A stretch of 64,000 nucleotides of DNA, taken from contig NZ_CP029479.1 of NCBI RefSeq assembly GCF_003150835.1, forward strand, positions 2,207,501-2,271,500, in the 5' to 3' direction. Below are positions 8,721 to 17,063 of this stretch, piece after piece. The notes beneath the pieces are model-generated. The model saw only the letters and a list, made by a program, of their open reading frames with translations. It had not been told where the DNA came from and ran no database searches. The position numbers were made by a program, and so were the translations under genes. Source of the stretch: Phenylobacterium parvum (GTDB lineage: Bacteria > Pseudomonadota > Alphaproteobacteria > Caulobacterales > Caulobacteraceae). Position 1 is the stretch's first letter, and each line of letters begins with the position of its first letter.

Positions 8721-10061
8721 ATGGCGTCCATGAGCACCGAACTTTCCGCTGATCTTGTCGCCGCCGCCCTTCGGGCCGGGGCCGACGCCGCCGAGGCCGT
8801 CGACGCCGAGCACCAGGCGCTTTCCGTCACCGTCCGGCACGGCGCCCTCGAGGAGGTCGAGCGGGAAGAGGCGCGGGACCTCAGTCTGCGGGTCTTCGTC
8901 GGCCGGCGTCAAGCCACCGTCTCGGGCTCGGACATTTCGGCCGACGGCCGTGCACGCCTGGTGGAGCGGGCCGTGGCCATGGCCCGTCTCGCGCCCGAGG
9001 ACCCCTGGTCCGGCCTGGTCGAGCCTGGCGCCCTGGCCTCGGGCCCGCACCCCGCACTGGACCTTTGCGACCCTTCCGATCCGGATCCCGAGACCCTGGA
9101 GACCCTGGCCCGGCAGGCCGAAGCCGCCGCCCTGGGAATGCCGCGCATCGCCAATTCCGACGGCGGGTCGGCCTCGGCCTCGCGCTCGGCCTGGCGGCTG
9201 GCCACATCGAACGGCTTTTTCGGCGAGCACAGGGCCACCGGTTTCCACGTCGGCGCCGCGGTGATCGCCGGTGAAGGCGAGGGCATGGAGAGCGGGTACG
9301 ACGGCCTCTCGCGCCGCTGGTTCGGCGACCTTCCGTCGCCCGAGAAGGTCGGCCGAGAGGCGGCGCGACGGGCCGCCGCCCGCCTCGGGGCCCGCAAGAT
9401 CGCCTCGACCACCGCCCCCGTCATCTTCGAGAACCGGATCGCCACCTCCCTGATCGGTCCCTTCATCGGCGCCATCAGCGGCCCTTCGGTGGCGCGGGGC
9501 GTCTCCTTCCTCAAGGACCGGCTGGGCGAGGCGGTTTTCGCCGAGGCCATCACCCTGCTGGATGATCCCCACCAGCCCCGGGGCCTGGGCTCCTCACCCT
9601 TCGACGACGAGGGCGCCCTCAACCGCCGCACCGCCCTCGTGGACAGGGGCGTCGTGACCACCTGGCTGCACAACGCCACTTCGGCGCGGCAGCTGGGAAT
9701 GGACCTGACGGGCCACGCCTCCCGGGGGTCGGCGGGTCCTGCAGGGGTGGGGACTTCCAACCTGACCCTGGCGCCGGGCGAGCGGGACCTGGCCGGCCTC
9801 ATGGCGGACGCCGGGACCGGCCTCCTCGTGACCTCCATGTTCGGGCCGTCCCTGAACGCCAACACCGGCGACTGGTCTGTCGGCTGCTCGGGCTTCTGGT
9901 TCGAGAATGGCGAGATCGCCTACCCCGTCTCGGAGATCACCGTGGCCGGCGCCCTGCCGGATATCTATGCCCGGCTGGTCCCGGGTGCGGACCTGGAGTT
10001 CAGGGGCTCCGCCAATTCGCCCTCCCTCCTGGTCGACGCCCTGTCAATCGCCGGCAAGTAG
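8721..10061 (+). CDS. pmbA: Metalloprotease-related protein PmbA (TldE)
   Basis: The TldD/PmbA family works as a TldD-TldE heterodimer that degrades unfolded peptides and matures some modified peptides. This 446-residue protein lacks the HExxxH zinc motif of TldD, so it is the TldE/PmbA partner; TldD is not in the window. Characteristic blocks are the N-terminal ALSVTVRHGALEEVE region and the C-terminal GCSGFWFENGEIAYPVSEIT-type segment with the final SPSLLVD. A second in-frame ATG at 8730 is an equally possible start. In Caulobacterales pmbA is commonly found near DUF4170 and Kdo-transfer genes, as here. Confidence 0.92.
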   Translation: MASMSTELSADLVAAALRAGADAAEAVDAEHQALSVTVRHGALEEVEREEARDLSLRVFVGRRQATVSGSDISADGRARLVERAVAMARLAPEDPWSGLVEPGALASGPHPALDLCDPSDPDPETLETLARQAEAAALGMPRIANSDGGSASASRSAWRLATSNGFFGEHRATGFHVGAAVIAGEGEGMESGYDGLSRRWFGDLPSPEKVGREAARRAAARLGARKIASTTAPVIFENRIATSLIGPFIGAISGPSVARGVSFLKDRLGEAVFAEAITLLDDPHQPRGLGSSPFDDEGALNRRTALVDRGVVTTWLHNATSARQLGMDLTGHASRGSAGPAGVGTSNLTLAPGERDLAGLMADAGTGLLVTSMFGPSLNANTGDWSVGCSGFWFENGEIAYPVSEITVAGALPDIYARLVPGADLEFRGSANSPSLLVDALSIAGK

Positions 10062-10219
10062 AGCCCCAACAAGCGCGCCTGCAGGGGCCGGGGCGCCCTT
10101 CAGGCCGGGGACGGCGCACGAATGGACCCCCTGCCGGGGATTTTCCGGTACGGTCCATTGATCCTTAACCGCCGCGGGACTATCGCGCGTCCAGACACCC
10201 GGATCCAGGAGGCGCAGCC

Positions 10220-10456
10220 ATGCCCCATCGCCAGCTTCTTCACCTCGTCATCGGCGGCGAACTCATCGACGTGGATACGGTCGAGTTCCGCGACCTCTCG
10301 AAGATCGACCTGGTCGGCGCCTACCCAAGCTACCAGGAGGCGGTGGACGCCTGGCGGGCCAAGGCCCAGTCGACGGTGGACAACGCCCTGATGCGCTACT
10401 TCATCATCCACGCGCACAAGCTGCTGGACCCCGACACCGACGACCACGACCACTGA
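10220..10456 (+). CDS. DUF4170 family protein
   Basis: A 78-residue soluble protein of the alphaproteobacterial DUF4170 family. The family pattern is evident in HLVIGGELIDVD, FRDLSKIDLVGAYPSYQEA and the closing TVDNALMRYFIIHAHKLLDP, followed by an acidic His tail (DTDDHDH). An AGGAGG site at 10207-10212 fixes the ATG. The function is unknown. It usually sits next to pmbA and waaA, which suggests an envelope link, but nothing in the sequence shows one. It ends one base before the convergent phosphatase gene. Confidence 0.88.
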   Translation: MPHRQLLHLVIGGELIDVDTVEFRDLSKIDLVGAYPSYQEAVDAWRAKAQSTVDNALMRYFIIHAHKLLDPDTDDHDH

Positions 10457-10457
10457 G

Positions 10458-11123
10458 CTATTCGCGGCGCAGCAGGGTCTCCGTCAGGGCGCGGCCCCAC
10501 ATGTTCGACCGGAAGTCGGCCTTGATGGCGTCAGGGTCGTAGGCCGGGCTGTCCACCCATTCCAGGAAGGTCTGGCCGGCCGGTTCGCCCTCGGCGAGGT
10601 AGCGCTCGAAGGTGTAGTCCAGCACCCCGGTCTTCCCCGCCTTCACGTGCAGGTACTTCAGGCTGAGCTGGGCCAGGGCCTCGCGGATCGGCACGCCCTT
10701 GCGGAAGTGCAGGTAGAGGACGCTCATAATCCCCGCCCGGTCCGCCCCTGACTTGCAGTGCATGAGGGCGGGGTACTCCAGGCTGTCGAACAGGGCCTTG
10801 GCGCCATGCACCCGCGCGCGGCTGGGGACCTCGCGGGAGGTGATGGTGAAGTCCACCAGGTTCAGGCCCAGGCGCGCGCAGGCGTCCTTTTCCAGGGCGT
10901 AGAAGCTGGCGTCGAAGCCGCCGCGCAGGTTCATCACCGTGCGGATCCCCCGGGCCTTCCAGTCCTCGAGCTGGAAGGGCCAGGGCTGGTTGGCCCGGTA
11001 GAGCTCCTCCGACACCGCATGGGCGTTGGAAAAGCGCAGCCGCAGGAAGGCGTGGTCCTTGAATATGTAGTCGAGGTAGGCGCGCCGCCGCCCCTTCGGC
11101 GTGGTGAGGTCGTAATCCGCCAA
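10458..11123 (-). CDS. Tyrosine-phosphatase-like protein (dual-specificity type)
   Basis: A cysteine-dependent phosphatase of 221 residues. The P-loop HCKSGADRAG gives Cys123 and Arg129 in the CX5R arrangement, and the upstream NLRGG (65-69) is the family's substrate-side motif. A possible general acid is Asp91 or a nearby residue in DFTITSRE. There is no signal peptide, so it should be cytosolic. Proteins of this kind near lipid A genes sometimes act on lipid or nucleotide phosphates, but the target here is unknown. It is divergent from the following ABC exporter, with a 118-base gap between them. Confidence 0.85.
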   Translation of the reverse strand: MADYDLTTPKGRRRAYLDYIFKDHAFLRLRFSNAHAVSEELYRANQPWPFQLEDWKARGIRTVMNLRGGFDASFYALEKDACARLGLNLVDFTITSREVPSRARVHGAKALFDSLEYPALMHCKSGADRAGIMSVLYLHFRKGVPIREALAQLSLKYLHVKAGKTGVLDYTFERYLAEGEPAGQTFLEWVDSPAYDPDAIKADFRSNMWGRALTETLLRRE

Positions 11124-11241
11124 GTCGGGGCTCCTGAGTGGGCCTCCTATCTAGGGCGCCGGCGCCGCACCGCAAAGCCCGTGGGCGTGCGGCGGGGACC
11201 CGCATCTTGACTTCCCCCGCTGCAGGGCCGACCCCAGCGGA

Positions 11242-13020
11242 ATGAACGCCCCGGCGGATCACAACCGACTGTCGACCCGCGAGATCCTCGCGCGGACCTG
11301 GCGCGTCTACCTGGCGCCCCGCTGGACCGGCCTGTTGCTGGCCGGCCTATGCGCCGTGGTCGTGGCCGTCCTCAGCGCCCGACTGGTGCAGATCCTTGAG
11401 CCGGCGATCAACGACCTGATCGCCCGGCCCAAGCCCGGCGCCCTGCTCGCCATCCCCCTGACCATCGCCGCCCTGGCCATCGGCCGGGGCCTGGCCCAGG
11501 TCCTCCAGGCCACCCTGGTCAACCGGATCGGCAACGCCGTGGTCGGCGACGTCCAGGTCCAGCTGTTCGGCAAGCTGGTCCGGGCCGACCTCGCCCGGCT
11601 CCGCTCGCAGCATTCGGGCGCCTTCGTCTCCTCGGTGCTCTACGACGCCGGCCTGATCCGTGAGGCGGCGACCGCGGGGATCATCAACTATACCCAGCAC
11701 GCCCTGACGGTGATCGGCGCCATAAGCGTCATGGTCTCGAATGACCTTGTCCTGTCCCTGGCCCTGATCGTGGCCGCCCCCATCGCAAGCGTCATCATGC
11801 GGCGCTACGCCAGGCGCTCCTCGCGGGCGGCACAGGGCGCCATGGCCGAGACCTCCGCCCTGTCCACCGCCATCATGGAGAGCCTCGACGGCGTCCGGGT
11901 GGTGAAGATCGAGAACCGCGAGGCCTTCGAGGAGGCCCGGGTCGCGGAGGTGGTGCGCCGCCGCCAGGACTTCCTGGTCCGCGGCGCAAACGCCCGCGCC
12001 CGCGCAGCCCCGGCGACCGAGACCCTGATGACCCTGATCACCGCCGCGGTGATCGCCTGGGCGGGGCTGAGGTCGCAGGAGGGCGGCATGAACGCCGGCG
12101 CCTTCGTCGCCTTCATCGGCGCCCTGGCCCTGGCCTCCCAGTCCCTGCGCCAGCTGGCCAACCTCCAGACCGTCTTCTCCGAGGGGTTGTCGGCGGCGCA
12201 CCGGCTCTTCGCCGCCCTGGACGTCGAGCCCGAGGTCCGGGACCGGGCGGGCGCCGTGGAAACCCCACGGGGCGAGGGCCGGGTCGCCTTCGAGGACGTC
12301 CGCTTCGCCTACGGCGAGGGGCCCGAGGTCCTGGAGGGGGTCAGCCTGACGGTATCCCGCGGCGAGACCGTCGCCCTGGTCGGACCCTCGGGGGGCGGCA
12401 AGTCGACCCTGCTCAACCTGATCCCGCGCTTCTACGACGTCACCTGCGGCCGGGTGACCCTGGACGGTCGCGACGTGCGCGACCTGACCCTGGCCTCCCT
12501 GCGTCGCCGGATCGCCCTGGTCACCCAGGAGCCCTTCCTCTTCGACGACACCCTGCGGGCCAATATCGCCTACGCCCGCCCTGAGGCCTCGGAAGCGGAG
12601 ATCGAGGCCGCCGCCCGGGCCGCCGCCGCGCACGACTTCATCCTGGCCCTGCCCCAGGGCTACGACACCCCCGCCGGCGAGGCCGGTCTGAGGCTGTCTG
12701 GGGGCCAGAGGCAGCGCATCGCCATCGCCCGGGCCTTCCTGAAGGACGCCCCCATCCTGCTGCTCGACGAGGCGACCAGCGCCCTGGATTCCGAGAGCGA
12801 GGCCCAGGTCCAGGCCGCCCTGGCCCGGCTCATGGAGGGCCGGACCACCCTGCTCGTCGCCCATCGCCTGTCCACCGTGCGGACGGCCGACAGGATCTAC
12901 GTCCTCGACCGCGGGCGGATCGCCGAGAGCGGGACCCACGAGTCCCTGGTCGCCGCCGGGGGGCTCTACGCCCGCCTGGCCAGGGGAGCCGACCTGGAGA
13001 CGGTGGAGGCGAAGGCGTGA
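11242..13020 (+). CDS. MsbA-like ABC transporter (permease-ATPase fusion)
   Basis: A half-transporter of 592 residues with a six-helix membrane domain (about 25-300) and a C-terminal ATPase. Walker A is GPSGGGKST (381-389), the signature is LSGGQRQR (485-492), and Walker B ends in LLLDEATSALD with Asp509 and Glu510. The architecture and the neighbours (DUF374 acyltransferase, waaA, lpxK) point to flipping of lipid A or a related lipid across the inner membrane, as MsbA does; this is inferred from context. Its stop overlaps the next start (GTGA), so translation is coupled. The start ATG lies after a purine-poor leader with no strong ribosome site. Confidence 0.9.
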   Translation: MNAPADHNRLSTREILARTWRVYLAPRWTGLLLAGLCAVVVAVLSARLVQILEPAINDLIARPKPGALLAIPLTIAALAIGRGLAQVLQATLVNRIGNAVVGDVQVQLFGKLVRADLARLRSQHSGAFVSSVLYDAGLIREAATAGIINYTQHALTVIGAISVMVSNDLVLSLALIVAAPIASVIMRRYARRSSRAAQGAMAETSALSTAIMESLDGVRVVKIENREAFEEARVAEVVRRRQDFLVRGANARARAAPATETLMTLITAAVIAWAGLRSQEGGMNAGAFVAFIGALALASQSLRQLANLQTVFSEGLSAAHRLFAALDVEPEVRDRAGAVETPRGEGRVAFEDVRFAYGEGPEVLEGVSLTVSRGETVALVGPSGGGKSTLLNLIPRFYDVTCGRVTLDGRDVRDLTLASLRRRIALVTQEPFLFDDTLRANIAYARPEASEAEIEAAARAAAAHDFILALPQGYDTPAGEAGLRLSGGQRQRIAIARAFLKDAPILLLDEATSALDSESEAQVQAALARLMEGRTTLLVAHRLSTVRTADRIYVLDRGRIAESGTHESLVAAGGLYARLARGADLETVEAKA

Positions 13021-13745
13021 AGGGACTGCTGCGCAAGCCCTGGGTCCAGGCCCTGCTCGGGCGGGTCCTCGCCGGCTACCTCATCCTGATCCGCCGCACG
13101 ACGCGCTGGCGGCACGAGGGGCTGGAGGCCATGGAGCCCATGTTCGCCTCCGGGCAGGGCGCCATCGGCCTGTTCTGGCACGGACGGATCCCGATCTGCC
13201 TCGGCATGGCCGAGACCTGGTGGCGCAAGGACAGCCGGCGGTGTCTCGTCTCACCCTCCTCCGACGGTGAATTCGTCGCCCTGGCCCTGGAGTACGCCGG
13301 CTTCCCGGCCATCCGAATGTCCACCGCCAAGAAAGGCGACTCCGCCAAGGCGCGGGCTGCGGTGGCCGCCTTCCGGGAGGCGGTCCAGCACGTGGCCGGC
13401 GGTGGCGTCCTGATCATCACGCCCGACGGCCCGCGCGGTCCCAACGAGGAGGTCGCCGCCGGCGCCCTGCAGATCGCCCGCCGGACCGGGGCGCCGGTCT
13501 ATCTCACCGGCCTGGCGGTCTCGCCGTCGATCCAGCTGGAGAGCCTCTGGGACCGGGTCATGATCGCCGCCCCCTTTGGCCGGGGGGTCTGCATCTGGGA
13601 GGGACCCTTCCATGTCCCGCCGGACGCGGACGAGCAGGAGATCGACAGGCTCCGCGCCGACTGGTCAGCCCGCATGGCCGCCTCCACCCGTCGGGCCGAG
13701 GCCCAGGTGGGTCGCCGGCCGGTTGATCCCCCCGCCCTCGGGTGA
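13017..13745 (+). CDS. DUF374 lysophospholipid-acyltransferase-like protein
   Basis: A 242-residue protein of the DUF374 family, related to the acyltransferases that build phospholipids and lipid A. FWHGR (53-57) holds the candidate catalytic His55, with PSSDGE after it. TPDGPRGP (135-142) is the family's conserved glycine-proline block. A short N-terminal hydrophobic stretch (about 8-24) could associate with the membrane. It starts at a GTG that overlaps the ABC transporter's stop. Its place between an MsbA-like exporter and waaA-lpxK suggests acylation of a lipid A intermediate, which is an inference. Confidence 0.88.
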   Translation: MKGLLRKPWVQALLGRVLAGYLILIRRTTRWRHEGLEAMEPMFASGQGAIGLFWHGRIPICLGMAETWWRKDSRRCLVSPSSDGEFVALALEYAGFPAIRMSTAKKGDSAKARAAVAAFREAVQHVAGGGVLIITPDGPRGPNEEVAAGALQIARRTGAPVYLTGLAVSPSIQLESLWDRVMIAAPFGRGVCIWEGPFHVPPDADEQEIDRLRADWSARMAASTRRAEAQVGRRPVDPPALG

Positions 13746-13756
13746 GAGACAGGGCC

Positions 13757-14785
13757 ATGCCGCACGACGCCCCCCAACACGAGCACAAGCACGACCACCC
13801 CCACGACCATGCCCCTGGGCGCGCGCACCCTGGCAGACCGCATCATGGGCACGGTCATGGCCATCATGGGCACGGCCACCACGGGCATGGCCACCACGGG
13901 CATGGCGCGCCTCCGGCCGATTTCACGGGCGCCTTCGCCCTGGGCATCCTGCTGAACGCAGGCTTTGTCGCGGTCGAGGCGACAGTGGGTTTCGCCACTG
14001 GCTCCCTCGCCCTGCTGGCCGACGCCGGGCATAACGCCGCGGACGTCCTGTCCCTGGTCCTGGCCTGGGGAGCCGCGGTCCTCGCCCGTCGGCGGCCCGG
14101 CGCCCGTCACACCTACGGCCTCGGCAAGGCCACGATCATGGCCTCGGTGACCAACGGGATCCTGTTGGTCGCCGCGGTCGGCGCCATCGGCTGGGAGGCG
14201 GTCCAGAGGCTGGCCGCCCCCGGTCCCGTCGCCGCCGGCCCCGTCCTGATCACCGCAGCCGTGGGCGTGGTGATCAACACCCTGACCGCCCTCCTCTTCC
14301 TGCGCGGGCAGAACGACCTGAATGTCCGGGGCGCCTTCCTGCACATGATCGCCGACGCCGCCGTCTCCGCCGCCGTGGTGGTTTCGGCCGGCCTCATGCT
14401 TCTGACCGGCGGCCTGCACTGGCTGGACCCCGTCCTCAGCCTGGTCATCGTGGCGGTCATCCTGTCCGGCGCCTGGGGCCTCCTGAGGGACTCCGCGTCC
14501 ATGGCCATGGACGCCGCGCCGGCCGGCATCGACGTGGGTGAGGTCCGGGCCTGGCTCGCCGCCCGGCCAGGGGTGAGCGAGGTCCACGACCTCCACGTCT
14601 GGTCCCTCTCGACCACCCGAACCGCCCTAACCGCCCATCTGGTGCGCCCGGAGGGAGGTTCCTCGGACGCCTTCCTGGCCGAGACCGCGCGCGGCCTGGA
14701 AGCGATCTTCCGCATCGACCACGCGACCCTTCAGGTCGAGACGGGCGAGCTGGACTGCGAACTCGCGCCCGACGAGGTGGTGTGA
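13757..14785 (+). CDS. Cation diffusion facilitator (zinc/cobalt exporter) with a His-rich N-terminus
   Basis: A proton-coupled heavy-metal exporter of 342 residues. The transport site is H92xxxD96 (LADAGHNAADVLS) in helix 2 and H194xxxD198 (HMIADAA) in helix 5, which fits the Zn-selective CDF group of ZitB/CzcD. Residues 3-49 are nearly half histidine, with GHGHHGHGHHGHGHHGHG-like repetition, and probably bind metal in the cytoplasm. The cytoplasmic C-terminal domain (about 245-342) has the HDLHVWSLS block. A GTG at 13742 overlapping the previous stop is an alternative start. The gene interrupts an otherwise lipid A/Kdo run. Confidence 0.92.
   Translation: MPHDAPQHEHKHDHPHDHAPGRAHPGRPHHGHGHGHHGHGHHGHGHHGHGAPPADFTGAFALGILLNAGFVAVEATVGFATGSLALLADAGHNAADVLSLVLAWGAAVLARRRPGARHTYGLGKATIMASVTNGILLVAAVGAIGWEAVQRLAAPGPVAAGPVLITAAVGVVINTLTALLFLRGQNDLNVRGAFLHMIADAAVSAAVVVSAGLMLLTGGLHWLDPVLSLVIVAVILSGAWGLLRDSASMAMDAAPAGIDVGEVRAWLAARPGVSEVHDLHVWSLSTTRTALTAHLVRPEGGSSDAFLAETARGLEAIFRIDHATLQVETGELDCELAPDEVV
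13847..13906 (+). repeat. Short tandem repeat encoding the His/Gly tract
   Basis: The DNA repeats a unit close to CATGGCCACCACGGG about four times within the start of the CDF gene. Near-identical neighbouring units make length change by slippage likely, which would alter the number of metal-binding histidines without changing frame, since the unit is 15 bases (five codons). Confidence 0.7.
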
Positions 14786-16041
14786 CCCTCCCTCTCGCCC
14801 TCTACAGCCTCCTTGCGGGCCTGGCGGAGTCCTTTGCGCCCGGCCTCCTGCGGCGGCGTGCAGCGGCGGGCCGCGAGGACCCCGAGCGATTGGGCGAACG
14901 CCTGGGACGCGCCAGCCAGCCCCGGCCTGGCGGGCCCCTGGTGTGGCTGCACGGGGTCAGCGTGGGCGAGTCCCTCTCCCTCCTCGCCCTCGTCGAGGGC
15001 CTAAGGGCGCGCCGGCCCGACCTCGCCCTCCTGGTGACCTCGGGCACCCGCACCTCGGCGGACCTCCTGGCCCGGCGACTGCCCGAAGGCGTCGTCCACC
15101 AGTACGTTCCGGTGGACGGGCCCCAGGCGGTGCGACGCTTCCTCGACCACTGGCGGCCGGACCTGGGCGTCTTCGCCGAGAGCGAGCTCTGGCCCAACCT
15201 CCTCCGGTCCGCCCGGCGCCACGGGACCCGCCTGGCCCTGGTCTCGGCCCGGATCACCGAGGGAACCGCCGGGACCTGGCGCAAGGCCCCCGCCTCCGCC
15301 CGCAGCCTGCTGGGCCTCTTTGACCTCATCCTGCCTCAGGACCGCGCCAGCGCCGCCCGGCTGACAGAGCTCGGCGCCGCCTGCGGCCGGGAGCTGAACC
15401 TGAAGCGGGCCGGGGCGCCGCTGCCCTTCGATCCGGCCGAAATGGAGCGCCTCCAGGGCCTCGCTGCGGGACGGCCCGTCATCGTGGCGGCCAGCACCCA
15501 CCCTGGAGAGGATACCCTGGTCGCCGGCGCGGCGGAGGGCCTGGGCGCCCTCCTGGTCCTGGCCCCGCGGCATCCCGAGCGTGGAGGCGAGATCGCCGCC
15601 GCCCTCGCCGCTCCGAGGCGCGCCCTCGGCCAGTCCCCCGGACCAGACGACCCAGTCTGGATCGCGGACACCCTGGGAGAAATGGGCCTCTTCTTCCGCC
15701 TTGCCGATCTGGTGGTGATGGGCGGCAGCTTTCCCGGCGGCATCGGCGGCCACAACCCGCTCGAGCCGGCCCGACTGGGGGTCCCGGTCCTGACCGGTCC
15801 CGACATCGCCAACTCGGCCGACGTCTACGGCGAGATGTTTGACGAGGCCTGCGCGCTTACCGCCCGCGACGGCCCGGACCTGCGGCGCAAGCTGGCCGGC
15901 CTGCTGGGGCAGCCCGCCCTGAGACGTCGCATGCGCGAGGCGGCCCTGGGCTATGCGGCGCGGCAAGGCGAGAGTCTCTCGGCGGCCCTGGACGACCTGG
16001 CGCCCCTCTTGCCGCCCCTGACGGGAGAGGGGGCTGCATGA
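14782..16041 (+). CDS. waaA: 3-deoxy-D-manno-octulosonic acid (Kdo) transferase
   Basis: An inner-membrane-associated GT-B glycosyltransferase that adds Kdo from CMP-Kdo to the lipid A precursor. HGVSVGES (57-64) contains the catalytic Glu63 of the WaaA family, and FAESELWPN is the second conserved block. The C-terminal half has GGSFPGGIGGHNPLEPA, the sugar-nucleotide site. The length of 419 is typical. It starts with a GTG overlapping the CDF stop and is in turn overlapped by lpxK. How many Kdo units it adds cannot be read from the sequence. Confidence 0.95.
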   Translation: MTLPLALYSLLAGLAESFAPGLLRRRAAAGREDPERLGERLGRASQPRPGGPLVWLHGVSVGESLSLLALVEGLRARRPDLALLVTSGTRTSADLLARRLPEGVVHQYVPVDGPQAVRRFLDHWRPDLGVFAESELWPNLLRSARRHGTRLALVSARITEGTAGTWRKAPASARSLLGLFDLILPQDRASAARLTELGAACGRELNLKRAGAPLPFDPAEMERLQGLAAGRPVIVAASTHPGEDTLVAGAAEGLGALLVLAPRHPERGGEIAAALAAPRRALGQSPGPDDPVWIADTLGEMGLFFRLADLVVMGGSFPGGIGGHNPLEPARLGVPVLTGPDIANSADVYGEMFDEACALTARDGPDLRRKLAGLLGQPALRRRMREAALGYAARQGESLSAALDDLAPLLPPLTGEGAA

Positions 16042-17057
16042 AGCTCCCGACCCCACGCTGGTGGTACGTTCGGGAGGGGCGGCCCGGGCCGGTCCTGCAC
16101 CTCCTCCTCAAGCCCCTGTCCTGGGCCTGGGCGGCCGCGACGGCCCGCCGCATCGCCCGGGGCCGGCCCGTGGACCCGGGCGTCCCGGTGATCTGCGTCG
16201 GCAACCTGACCCTGGGGGGGACGGGCAAGACCCCAGTGGTCGCCGCCCTCGCGCGGCGGCTGTCCGACGGCGGCCGGCGTCCCGCCATCCTCTCGCGGGG
16301 CTACGGTGGCCGACTGGAAGGACCCGTCCGGGTGGACCCGGCGCGCCACTCCGCTGAAGAGACCGGCGACGAGCCCCTGATGCTCGCCCAGGCCCTGCCC
16401 GGCGTGGACGTCTGGGTCGCCCGCGACCGTGCGGCCGGCGCCCTGGCCGCAGCCCAGGCTGGCGCCGACGTGATCCTCATGGACGACGGACACCAGAACC
16501 CCTCGGTCCTGAAGACCCTGTCCCTGGTGGTCAGCGACGGCGAGACCCGCGACGGGGAATGGCCCCTGGGCGACGGCGGTGTCTTTCCCGCGGGTCCCCT
16601 GCGCGAGCCCCTGGCGGCGGGCCTCGCCCGCGCCGACGCCGTTGTCCTGCTCCTGCCGGCGGATCTGGCTGAGCCGGATTCCGACCTGGTCGCCGCTCTC
16701 TCCGGCCCGGTCCTCCTGACCGCCCGCCTGGAGCCGGAGGCTTCGCCGCCCGCCGGCCCGCAGGTTGGCTTCGCCGGCGTCGGAAAGCCCTGGAAGGTGG
16801 AGCGCGCCCTCAGGGCCGCCGGCTGCGAGCTCGCAGACTTCGCCGCCTTCCCCGATCACGCTCCCTGGACGCCGGCGCGGCTGAAGGCGCTGGAGGCCCT
16901 GGCCGCCGCGCACAACGCCGGGCTGTTGACAACGACCAAGGATTGGGTGCGCCTGCCCCCGGACTGGCGCGCCAGGGTCACGGCCTGGCCCGTCCGGGCG
17001 GTCTTCGGGGACACGGCGGCGCTGGACGCCCTGCTCGGGCGCCTTCCCCGCCGCTGA
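16038..17057 (+). CDS. lpxK: Tetraacyldisaccharide 4'-kinase
   Basis: Phosphorylates the 4' position of the lipid A disaccharide, using ATP at the inner membrane. The P-loop is NLTLGGTGKTP (56-66) with Lys64 and Thr65. The Asp-Asp of LMDDGHQNP follows in the place of the Walker B element, and TTKDWVRLP lies near the C-terminus. There is an N-terminal hydrophobic helix at about 18-35. Its ATG overlaps the waaA stop by four bases and has a purine-rich GGAGAGGGGG site. The length of 339 is usual. Confidence 0.95.
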   Translation: MKLPTPRWWYVREGRPGPVLHLLLKPLSWAWAAATARRIARGRPVDPGVPVICVGNLTLGGTGKTPVVAALARRLSDGGRRPAILSRGYGGRLEGPVRVDPARHSAEETGDEPLMLAQALPGVDVWVARDRAAGALAAAQAGADVILMDDGHQNPSVLKTLSLVVSDGETRDGEWPLGDGGVFPAGPLREPLAAGLARADAVVLLLPADLAEPDSDLVAALSGPVLLTARLEPEASPPAGPQVGFAGVGKPWKVERALRAAGCELADFAAFPDHAPWTPARLKALEALAAAHNAGLLTTTKDWVRLPPDWRARVTAWPVRAVFGDTAALDALLGRLPRR

Positions 17058-17063
17058 GCCTGA

